Positions 1-5,093 are shown, numbered from the stretch's first letter. The stretch: 5,210 bases of DNA from an uncultured Eubacterium sp. (GCA_947367725.1 CANBFZ010000162.1:1-5210); one strand, 5' to 3'. Made by a program: numbers and translations. The notes: generated by a model not told the origin, from the letters alone.

Positions 1-678
1 GTGGACGACGACCCTAATATCAGAGAGGTATTAACTGTGCTGCTTGGCAGTGAAGGTTATGTTGTCGACCAGGCCGAAAACGGAGAAATTGCGCTGGAAA
101 AGATAAAAGAAAATCAATTAATTGATTTGGTCATTTTAGACATTATGATGCCGGGGCTTTCCGGCGTGGAAGTCTGTGCTAAAATCAGGGAAACTTCCTC
201 GGTGCCGGTTCTGTTTCTGACAGCCAAGTCCCAGGAGCAGGACAAGGTAGAAGCATACTCGGAGGGCGGAGACGACTATTTGGTCAAACCGTTTTCCCAG
301 ACGGAGCTTTTAATGAAGGTAAAATCACTGCTTCGCAGATATAAGGAATATTACAGCAGATTTCCCATTGCACAAGAAGAGACTGTCATCGGCGGCAATA
401 TTTCCATCGACAGCAAGCAGAGAGCCGCAGTCAGAGGGGATAAAAAAATTCCTCTGACAGATAAAGAATACGATATTTTGCGGTACTTCATTGAACATCG
501 TGGAGAAATTGTGGAGAATAAAGACCTCTATGAAGGCGTGTGGGGAGAGAAGTACCTGCCGTCTGCCGGCAATACCATTATGGTACACGTTTTGAATCTC
601 CGCAAGAAACTGGAGGAGGATGTCAATAAGCCAAAAGTAATCAAGACGGTATGGGGGAAGGGGTACAAGGTTGAATAA
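1..678 (+). CDS. OmpR/VanR-family response regulator (5' end outside the window)
   Basis: This is a DNA-binding response regulator that takes phosphate from a sensor kinase and controls promoters in the cytoplasm. The visible part has 225 residues. An N-terminal receiver domain (about 1-110) carries the acidic cluster D2-D4, the phospho-acceptor D47 in LVILDIMMPG, the switch threonine T74 in LFLTAK and the invariant K96 in LVKPFS. A winged-helix domain (about 128-225) ends in the typical VWGKGYKV wing hairpin. The first codon GTG is almost certainly an internal valine of the usual ILVVDDDPNIRE start, so about 4-6 residues are missing upstream and the gene is 5'-partial. It overlaps the kinase gene by 8 nt, so the two are co-transcribed and probably translationally coupled. 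Overall similarity is to the VanR/PhoB-type class, but the target genes cannot be read from the sequence. The promoter is outside the window. Confidence 0.95.
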   Translation: MDDDPNIREVLTVLLGSEGYVVDQAENGEIALEKIKENQLIDLVILDIMMPGLSGVEVCAKIRETSSVPVLFLTAKSQEQDKVEAYSEGGDDYLVKPFSQTELLMKVKSLLRRYKEYYSRFPIAQEETVIGGNISIDSKQRAAVRGDKKIPLTDKEYDILRYFIEHRGEIVENKDLYEGVWGEKYLPSAGNTIMVHVLNLRKKLEEDVNKPKVIKTVWGKGYKVE

Positions 679-2134
679 AAAGAAAAAGTTCATTTCCCTG
701 AACCTGAAGATGACCGTAGTGACTTTGCTCGGTATCTTTCTTGCAGTTTGTGTGTATGTGCTTAGCACCTGGTTTTCTAATTATATCATTACGGTGAACT
801 TTACCAGTGAGGCAGCAGTCGAAAAAAATGTCGGCGCGGCCTTTGCGGATTTGGAAACCTACATCGCAGAGCATCACGTCAAAGGCACCGATACGGAAGT
901 GCTTAGAAACTGGGTATCGGAACAGGGGTATACCTATCTCTACATATGGGACAACTATGATACGATTTTAGATGCAGGCTGGGTGGTGACTTCTGAACAG
1001 GAGGACACCCTGGATGAGAATTTAACTGCCAACAGTGGGCAGGACGAGAACTATTTTTCGCAGAAAAAGATAGAACGGATTGAACGCGACACATTTCATG
1101 AAGATGTACGAAACCGGATTGTTTCTTATGCAGATCGGGAATATTACACCTACATCGATGTATATAAAGAAGAAGGCTGGAGACGAATCACAGAGACGGT
1201 CAGCCTGGTTTTGAGTTTTTTGACCTTGTTCCTGGTATTGCTGCTATACCACGGCTACATTGCCAAACGAATTATGACCCTGGCGGCAGAGGTGAATATC
1301 GTCAGTGACGGAAAACTAGATCATATGATTAAAGGGACCCGCAATGATGAAATCGGGATGCTGGCAGACGGCGTCAATGTCATGCGGTCGTCTATTCTGC
1401 AGAAACATCAAAGCGAGAAGGATGCGTGGGAAGCCAATAATCAGCTGATTACTTCGATGTCCCACGATATCAGAACGCCGCTGACTTCTATGATCGGTTA
1501 TCTGGATATTATCGAGGGCAGAAAGTACGAAAGTCAGGAGGATTTGGATCGATATATTTCTTCCTGCAGAGATAAGGCATTTCAGCTGAAAGATTTGTCG
1601 GACAAGTTGTTCCAGTATTTTCTAGTATTTGGGAACAAGGAAACAGATAAAGAACTGGAAGTTTTCGATGCGAGTATTCTGTTTCAGCAGCTGCTGTCTG
1701 AACACAGCGCAGAGATTATCAGCTATGGCTATCAAGTGGAATTTTATTTTAATATTCCAGAAGTGCAGATTTGCGCAGATATTTCGGGGCTGCGCAGACT
1801 GTTTGACAATATTTTTTCCAATATCATGAAATATGCGGATAAGCGCGAAGTGGTCTGCATTTATGCGGAAACGGAGGAATCGCAGGTGAAGATTCTGGCA
1901 ATCAACGGGATGCCAGAGGAAGTCAAAAAAGTGGAAAGTACGCGAATTGGACTGAAAACCTGTGAAAAAATCTGCAGCGATTTAGGCGGGGATTTTTCTT
2001 ACGATGAGCAAGCGCGTATGTTTACTGTAAGAATTTTACTGCCAATTGTGCCCGCAGAGGAGGCAGCTGCACAGACTGAATCAGCAGAGCATGCGGAAGA
2101 GACTGTGCCGCCGCAGGAAGATGCTACTTGCTAA
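671..2134 (+). CDS. Membrane sensor histidine kinase, VanS-like, with an atypical ATP-binding domain
   Basis: This is the partner kinase of the preceding regulator: it senses a signal at the membrane, autophosphorylates and passes phosphate on. It has 487 residues. TM1 is about 15-36, an extracytoplasmic domain about 42-175, TM2 about 177-195, HAMP about 196-245, and the dimerisation helix carries phospho-acceptor H265 in SHDIRTPLT. The N box is at 377-390 (RLFDNIFSNIMKYAD region, with N380 and N384). The ATP lid is short: the G1 box reads INGMPEE (411-417), with no canonical DxGxG aspartate, no F box is visible, and the G2 box is reduced to TRIGLKTC (424-431). A Glu/Ala/Pro-rich tail follows about residue 460. 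The TTG start at 671 is preferred because AAGGGG (658-663) lies 7 nt upstream and the basic NKKKK end precedes TM1. ATG 710 is a weaker alternative. The ligand is unknown. Confidence 0.93.
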   Translation: MNKKKKFISLNLKMTVVTLLGIFLAVCVYVLSTWFSNYIITVNFTSEAAVEKNVGAAFADLETYIAEHHVKGTDTEVLRNWVSEQGYTYLYIWDNYDTILDAGWVVTSEQEDTLDENLTANSGQDENYFSQKKIERIERDTFHEDVRNRIVSYADREYYTYIDVYKEEGWRRITETVSLVLSFLTLFLVLLLYHGYIAKRIMTLAAEVNIVSDGKLDHMIKGTRNDEIGMLADGVNVMRSSILQKHQSEKDAWEANNQLITSMSHDIRTPLTSMIGYLDIIEGRKYESQEDLDRYISSCRDKAFQLKDLSDKLFQYFLVFGNKETDKELEVFDASILFQQLLSEHSAEIISYGYQVEFYFNIPEVQICADISGLRRLFDNIFSNIMKYADKREVVCIYAETEESQVKILAINGMPEEVKKVESTRIGLKTCEKICSDLGGDFSYDEQARMFTVRILLPIVPAEEAAAQTESAEHAEETVPPQEDATC

Positions 2135-2175
2135 AAAGAAAAAGGCCTGTTCTTAGAACGGCGCCTTTTTCTTTT
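2134..2175. terminator. Bidirectional factor-independent terminator between convergent genes
   Basis: A perfect 13-bp stem pairs 2134-2146 (AAAAGAAAAAGGC) with 2163-2175 (GCCTTTTTCTTTT). An inner stem GTTC (2149-2152) / GAAC (2156-2159) closes over a TTA loop. The A-rich left arm and T-rich right arm give a U-tract on either strand, so it can end the kinase transcript and, from the other side, the exporter transcript whose stop lies 45 bp away. The left arm starts on the last base of the kinase stop codon. Confidence 0.9.
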
Positions 2176-2219
2176 GTGTGAATTGCTGGCAACGGTAGTA
2201 GATCAGCGAAATATTTTGG

Positions 2220-3395
2220 TTAGGGCATATTGACATAATTCTTGTCAAAGTTGATGACGACAAAGTAGTTTTCGTTTATTGCGCTGATCGCATCGGAAAA
2301 GGCGGCGTGTATTTCTTTGGAAGAAAGTTTGCAGCCTGGGTTTACGACTACATCGAAGATGATGTTGGTGTGGGTCGGACCCGGCACAACGCGCAAATCA
2401 TGCACGTTAGACACGCCCTCCAGGTCTGCAGTGACCTGGTCTGTAATTGCGGTCATTTGGGTGACCACCGGATCATCTATTTTGATGGGATCCATGTGTG
2501 CAGTCAGCACAATGTGCAGATTTTTGGAAAGCTGTCGTTCGATATTGTCCACCATGTCGTGACTCTCTAGCAAATCGCCGTTGGCGTCGACTTCGATGTG
2601 GATCGATGCGAAAATTTTTCCAGGTCCGTAGTTATGGACCACTAAATCGTGGATGCCCAGCACGCCTTCAAATTGGGACGCCATTTCGCCGATGGTTGCG
2701 ACCAGTTCGGGATCCGGCGCTTCGCCAAGAAGCGGGCTCATGGTTTCTTTGATCAGTCCAATGCCGGACCAAATGATGAACAACGCCACCAGCATGCCCA
2801 TGTAACCGTCAATCTGCAAATTGCTGATTTTGCCGATGACAATGCTAAGAAGTACTGCAGTCGTTGCAATAACGTCGTTTCTGCTATCTGCACTTGTGGC
2901 GGTCAGCGCCACGGAACTGATCTTCTTACCCACTTTCATATTAAACATCGCCTGCCAGATTTTCAAGAGGATGGCGATGACCAGCACGATCACGATGGAC
3001 CAGCTGAATTCCAGGGGAGAAGGATGCAGGATTTTGTCCACAGAAGATTGAATCAGCTGGATGCCGACTACGACAATGAGGACGGACACAATCATTCCGC
3101 TTATGTATTCGATACGGGCATGCCCGTAGGGATGTTCTTCGTCTTCAGGCATGGCGGAAAGCTTAAACCCTACCAGTGTAATGACAGAAGAAGATGCGTC
3201 AGCCAGATTGTTGATGCCGTCAGCGATGATGGCAATACTTCCAGAAATTATCCCCACCAGTATTTTGGAAATACAGAGAAGTACGTTGGAAACAATCCCG
3301 ACCACGCTGGCCAGTTTGCCGTAATTTTCTCGTACTTGGGGGTCTTTTACTTGTGTAAAGTTTTTGACGAAGTGTCTGCATAAAAAATCTGTCAT
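2220..3395 (-). CDS. Cation diffusion facilitator (CDF) metal exporter with two C-terminal cytoplasmic domains, MntE-like
   Basis: This is a cytoplasmic-membrane divalent metal/proton antiporter of the CDF family. It has 391 residues from ATG 3395, with GAGGG 9 nt upstream; a longer reading to 3458 would overlap the upstream gene and adds a non-CDF sequence. Six membrane segments fit about 28-50, 53-78, 96-118, 131-153, 173-190 and 193-217. The transport site reads N62/D66 in TM2 (NNLAD) and D170/D174 in TM5 (DSRND), without the histidine of Zn/Fe types (HxxxD). The DEEHPYGHARIEY loop (85-97) is a family hallmark. A dimerisation domain (about 225-303) is followed by a second, similar domain (about 306-391). 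Family knowledge links the NxxxD/DxxxD pattern and a length near 390 to manganese exporters such as pneumococcal MntE; the substrate here is inference. It follows the TSCPD gene after a 2-nt gap, so they share an operon. Confidence 0.92.
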   Translation of the reverse strand: MTDFLCRHFVKNFTQVKDPQVRENYGKLASVVGIVSNVLLCISKILVGIISGSIAIIADGINNLADASSSVITLVGFKLSAMPEDEEHPYGHARIEYISGMIVSVLIVVVGIQLIQSSVDKILHPSPLEFSWSIVIVLVIAILLKIWQAMFNMKVGKKISSVALTATSADSRNDVIATTAVLLSIVIGKISNLQIDGYMGMLVALFIIWSGIGLIKETMSPLLGEAPDPELVATIGEMASQFEGVLGIHDLVVHNYGPGKIFASIHIEVDANGDLLESHDMVDNIERQLSKNLHIVLTAHMDPIKIDDPVVTQMTAITDQVTADLEGVSNVHDLRVVPGPTHTNIIFDVVVNPGCKLSSKEIHAAFSDAISAINENYFVVINFDKNYVNMP

Positions 3396-3397
3396 GC

Positions 3398-3658
3398 TTA
3401 TTTGCCCTCTTCCTGCGCGATGGCAGCTTCTACTGCTTTTACCAGCTGATCGGGGCAAGAAGTCTGTTTAAAACCGCAGCGGATGCCAGAAAGCTTCTGC
3501 GTCAGCTGCTCTACGCCCATACCGGAAACCAGCGTGCTGATTGCCTGTAGATTTCCGTTGCAGCCTCCGTGGAAAACGGCTTCTTTTAGAATGCCGTCTT
3601 CGACGTCTACGTCAATATAGCCGGCGCAAGTTCCTTGGGTTTTGTATCTGTAAAACAT
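3398..3658 (-). CDS. TSCPD-domain small protein with four cysteines, function unknown
   Basis: This is a cytoplasmic protein of 86 residues that belongs to the small stand-alone TSCPD family (the domain is also found at the C-terminus of some ribonucleotide reductases). Visible hallmarks are FHGGCNGNL (29-37), the CG pair after LSGIR (C61), and the name-giving TSCPDQ (66-71). Cysteines are C11, C33, C61 and C68, which could form a metal or Fe-S site; that is inference. The start at ATG 3658 is chosen because AAAGGAG lies 9 nt upstream (3668-3674); the open frame extends upstream to 3796, but that stretch has no family similarity and contains the predicted promoter. The CDF exporter starts 2 nt after its stop. 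No enzyme reaction is known to me for stand-alone members, so a role as a metal-binding helper to the exporter is only a suggestion from context. Confidence 0.88.
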   Translation of the reverse strand: MFYRYKTQGTCAGYIDVDVEDGILKEAVFHGGCNGNLQAISTLVSGMGVEQLTQKLSGIRCGFKQTSCPDQLVKAVEAAIAQEEGK

Positions 3659-3758
3659 TGTAAAAATCTCCTTTCTAAATAAACCACAAGCAGTCTCACA
3701 AGGTAAAATGGCCAGATGCGGCACGCGGGTGCGGCAGGCGCTTTTATCAGATGAGACT
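3659..3758 (-). other. Leader (5' UTR) of the TSCPD-exporter operon with possible secondary structure
   Basis: About 100 nt separate the predicted start of transcription (near 3758) from ATG 3658. The leader would begin with AGTCTCA (complement of 3752-3758), which is perfectly complementary to TGAGACT (complement of 3692-3698), a 7-bp stem enclosing a GC-rich stretch that has a TGCGGCA direct repeat in + orientation (3716-3722 and 3730-3736). The second arm lies 18 nt upstream of the AAAGGAG ribosome binding site. It matches no riboswitch class I can recognise, and the stem is short enough to be chance. Confidence 0.3.
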
Positions 3759-3764
3759 ATCAAC

Positions 3765-3793
3765 AGTATAACATAATTTTGGTAAAATATGAA
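3765..3793 (-). promoter_or_regulatory. Sigma-A-type promoter for the TSCPD-exporter operon
   Basis: On the - strand a -10 box TATACT (3770-3765) lies 17 bp downstream of a -35-like TTCATA (3793-3788). The -10 is near consensus and the -35 is weak, which is compatible with an activated or modestly expressed promoter. Transcription would start near 3758. The -35 is 9 bp from the -35 of the divergent promoter, so a single regulator could affect both. Confidence 0.6.
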
Positions 3794-3802
3794 CAAAAAT
3801 AA

Positions 3803-3832
3803 TTGAACAGGCGATGCCTGCTGGTGTATAAT
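3803..3832 (+). promoter_or_regulatory. Sigma-A-type promoter for the TIM-barrel gene
   Basis: TTGAAC (3803-3808) and a perfect TATAAT (3827-3832) are separated by 18 bp. Transcription would start near 3839, giving a leader of about 45 nt before ATG 3884. The spacer contains a perfect inverted repeat (3808-3820), listed separately as a candidate operator. Confidence 0.75.
3808..3820. promoter_or_regulatory. Candidate operator: palindrome CAGGC-GAT-GCCTG in the promoter spacer
   Basis: Perfect 5-bp arms (3808-3812 and 3816-3820) flank GAT. It overlaps the last base of the -35 box and fills most of the space before the -10, where a bound repressor would block RNA polymerase. It also sits 15 bp from the -35 of the divergent promoter. 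A 5-bp arm is short, so chance is possible; no regulator gene lies next to it. Confidence 0.35.
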
Positions 3833-3883
3833 TAGAATAAAACTGCACAGATTTTGTGGTGCACAAGCAGGAGGAGGTTTTGT

Positions 3884-4621
3884 ATGGGAGATAAAGAAAT
3901 ACCTAGAATTAGTGGTACGCTAAGAGCGAAGTATATACAGATACCGGAAGTCATCTGGCAGGCGAAAGGCATAGTCATCATGGGACGCAGATTGAAATCC
4001 GTGTTGTTTTCTACAGATATTGCAATCATCAGAAATTGTAACGCCGATGCGATTTTAGCGGTGTACCCGTTTACGCCGCAGCAGATTATTTCTGATGCGA
4101 TTATCAATGCATCGTCAGTTCCTGTGTTAGCGGGGATCGGTGGTGGGACGACCCAGGGTTTTCGTGCGGCAATTATGGCCAAGGATGCGGAAGCGCAGGG
4201 CGCCTATGGGGTTGTCGTCAACGCACCTATGACCAATGAGAATGTGGCAATGATCAAACGTGTCATCGATATTCCGATTGTAGCGACAGTCGTCAGTGAT
4301 AAGACGGATATTGACGCGCGCCTTGCAGCCGGTGTGGACATTCTTAATGTTTCCGCCGCCGCAAAGACGTCGGAGTTGGTTCGATATATCCGCAAAGACT
4401 TTCCCAAAGTCCCGATTATTGCTACCGGCGGCCCGACAGACGACACCATTTTGGAAACCATTCAGGCAGGCGCCAATACCATTAGCTATACGCCGCCGAC
4501 TTCTGCAGAAATTTTTGCAGATATGATGATCAAGTATCGGAAGATGGCGGAAGAAAATCCGGAAGAGCATAAACAGCCGGAAGGCGACAAAGAATTATTG
4601 GAACTGTTGGAGCTGCTGTAA
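3884..4621 (+). CDS. Conserved TIM-barrel (beta/alpha-barrel) protein, function unknown
   Basis: This is a 245-residue, probably cytoplasmic protein with no signal peptide or membrane segment. The sequence shows the regular strand-helix alternation of a phosphate-binding (beta/alpha)8 barrel: IVIMG (31-35), ADAILAVYP (54-62), VPVLAGIGGGTTQG (79-92), YGVVVNAP (108-115), IPIVATVV (130-137), VDILNVSAA (151-159), VPIIATGGPTDD (176-187) and ANTISYTPP (197-205). The glycine-rich 83-91 stretch and ATGGPTDD are placed like the phosphate-gripping loops of ThiG-, TrpC- or RpE-like barrels, but there is no diagnostic catalytic motif of those enzymes. I recognise the overall pattern as a family common in Clostridia that carries only generic names. 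The tail after about 220 is charged and ends in a Leu/Glu run (KELLELLELL). Start ATG 3884 follows GGAGGAGG (3870-3877) by 6 nt; ATG 3854 upstream lacks such a site. It has its own promoter and appears monocistronic. Confidence 0.85.
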   Translation: MGDKEIPRISGTLRAKYIQIPEVIWQAKGIVIMGRRLKSVLFSTDIAIIRNCNADAILAVYPFTPQQIISDAIINASSVPVLAGIGGGTTQGFRAAIMAKDAEAQGAYGVVVNAPMTNENVAMIKRVIDIPIVATVVSDKTDIDARLAAGVDILNVSAAAKTSELVRYIRKDFPKVPIIATGGPTDDTILETIQAGANTISYTPPTSAEIFADMMIKYRKMAEENPEEHKQPEGDKELLELLELL

Positions 4622-4623
4622 CA

Positions 4624-4649
4624 GATGCGGCAGTTTCTGCCGCCGCATC
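4624..4649 (+). other. Hairpin immediately after the barrel gene, no U-tract
   Basis: GATGCGG (4624-4630) pairs with CCGCATC (4643-4649), and CAG (4631-4633) can pair with CTG (4637-4639) over TTT, leaving CCG bulged. It begins 2 nt after the stop codon. The following sequence, CTAATTAATGG, has no T-run, so it is a poor factor-independent terminator; it may protect the mRNA 3' end or be a decayed terminator. Confidence 0.5.
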
Positions 4650-4672
4650 CTAATTAATGGAGTTGGCAGGGG

Positions 4673-4708
4673 AACCGCGGAATGGGAAGCAATGGAAAGC
4701 GTGCGGTT
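4673..4708 (+). repeat. Stem AACCGC/GCGGTT enclosing a purine-rich 10-bp tandem repeat
   Basis: AACCGC (4673-4678) is complementary to GCGGTT (4703-4708). The loop contains two adjacent 10-mers, AATGGGAAGC (4681-4690) and AATGGAAAGC (4691-4700), that differ at one base. The loop resembles accessible ribosome-binding-site-like purine sequence, but no start codon with an open frame follows. Function is unknown. Confidence 0.4.
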
Positions 4709-4748
4709 ACAGCAAGCCTTACAAAAATTGTTTAGAACTGCCGGGATG

Positions 4749-4927
4749 CTGACAATACTGACAGTTTCCCGAATTCTTGTCAGTTCTGTCAGTGTTTTAG
4801 CGAAGAATCCTGACAAAGCTGACAATTTTTTTTGATTCTGTCAGTATTGTCAGGATTTCGACTGTGCGAGGATGGGATATTTGACGATTTACAGACAAAA
4901 TCCTGTGTTTTACTGATATTTTGTCAG
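4749..4927. repeat. Array of nine TGTCAG/CTGACA hexamers, eight of them in four alternating doublets
   Basis: Doublet 1 is CTGACA-ATA-CTGACA (4749-4763), doublet 2 TGTCAG-TTC-TGTCAG (4778-4792), doublet 3 CTGACA-AAG-CTGACA (4810-4824) and doublet 4 TGTCAG-TAT-TGTCAG (4839-4853). A ninth copy lies at 4922-4927. Within a doublet the period is 9 bp. The gaps are 14, 17 and 14 nt, so the array is symmetric in layout. Doublets 1 and 4 are exact reverse complements over 15 bp, and flanking AATC/GATT extends pairing 3:4 to 4806-4857. The spacers between doublets show no comparable similarity. About 0.1 copies of a given hexamer would be expected in 180 bp counting both strands. It could be a cooperative protein-binding array or a structured RNA with exchangeable stems. 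Confidence 0.9.
4777..4833 (+). terminator. Factor-independent terminator formed by doublets 2 and 3, possibly regulated
   Basis: The arm 4777-4792 pairs with 4810-4825, 15 of 16 positions counting one T-G wobble and one C-A mismatch, over a 17-nt loop. It is followed at once by eight T residues (4826-4833). This is the likely end of the barrel transcript, about 155 nt after its stop. Doublet 1 can pair with doublet 2, and doublet 4 with doublet 3, so both arms have competing partners. Confidence 0.65.
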
Positions 4928-4929
4928 TA
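4894..4929. repeat. Overlapping inverted repeats downstream of the hexamer array
   Basis: GACAAAAT (4894-4901) is perfectly complementary to ATTTTGTC (4918-4925) with a 16-nt loop. A competing stem pairs TACTGA (4911-4916) with TCAGTA (4924-4929) over 7 nt. The right arms contain the ninth TGTCAG copy, so this element is probably part of the same system. Confidence 0.5.
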
Positions 4930-5028
4930 CCAATGCTTAAGGGTGTGCAGAGAAAGAACAGGGTCAAATGAAAAAATAACATGCGTGGCGATAGGCGTTA
5001 TCCACTACAGTAAAAAATAAAAAAGTGA

Positions 5029-5057
5029 TTGACAAGCCATTGAAAAAGTGTTATTAT
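5029..5057 (+). promoter_or_regulatory. Consensus sigma-A promoter of the tRNA gene
   Basis: A perfect -35 TTGACA (5029-5034) and a -10 TATTAT (5052-5057) are separated by 17 bp. Transcription would start near 5064, about 30 nt before the mature tRNA. The leader could form a small stem TGTGC (5064-5068) / GCACA (5075-5079). Strength fits a stable-RNA promoter. Confidence 0.88.
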
Positions 5058-5093
5058 ATCAAATGTGCCAATGAGCACAGAACTGAATTATGT

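Larger units (their letters stand above)
4622..5093. other. Intergenic region without a protein gene, rich in repeats and hairpins
   Basis: There are 472 bp between the barrel gene and the tRNA. Short open frames exist on both strands (for example 4832-5020 + and 4595-4825 -), but none has a ribosome binding site with a sensible start, and their translations show no family features. The region holds a hairpin just after the barrel stop, a 10-bp tandem repeat inside a stem, the TGTCAG doublet array with an embedded terminator, a further hairpin at 4894-4929 and the tRNA promoter. From about 4930 to 5028 I see nothing of note. Confidence 0.8.

Noticed and set aside
1..3. GTG as the true start of the response regulator
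   Set aside because: The residue aligns with the valine before the conserved aspartates; the first beta strand would be missing, so the gene continues upstream of the window.
2649..3383. 244-residue open frame on the + strand
   Set aside because: It lies antisense to the exporter gene; its His/Asp/Asn-rich translation is typical of a shadow frame and it has no ribosome binding site.
3396..3458. Upstream-extended start for the exporter
   Set aside because: It would overlap the TSCPD gene in another frame, adding 21 residues without CDF similarity. ATG 3395 has GAGGG at good distance and the normal family N-terminus.
3659..3796. 46-residue N-terminal extension of the TSCPD protein
   Set aside because: The extension runs through the predicted promoter and leader, whereas ATG 3658 has an excellent AAAGGAG site and matches the family's usual length.
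4728..4756. Promoter TTGTTT - 17 bp - GACAAT leading into the repeat array
   Set aside because: Both boxes are weak and the -10 falls in doublet 1, whose sequence is explained by the repeat.
4749..4853. Pho-box-like sites, because CTGTCA repeats resemble PhoB binding sites
   Set aside because: Pho boxes repeat with an 11-bp period in one orientation at promoters. Here the period is 9 bp, orientation alternates, and the array lies after a gene.
4749..4853. Small transposable element (MITE) defined by doublets 1 and 4 as terminal inverted repeats
   Set aside because: The outer 15-mers are perfect inverted repeats, but I see no target-site duplication beside them, and the inner doublets carry the same hexamers, which a MITE would not explain. 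Not fully excluded.
4749..4927. CRISPR array
   Set aside because: The repeats are only 6-15 bp, alternate in orientation and have spacers of 3-17 nt. There are no cas genes.
4832..5020. 62-residue open frame on the + strand
   Set aside because: It starts inside the repeat array, lacks a good ribosome binding site and gives a low-complexity translation with no recognisable fold.
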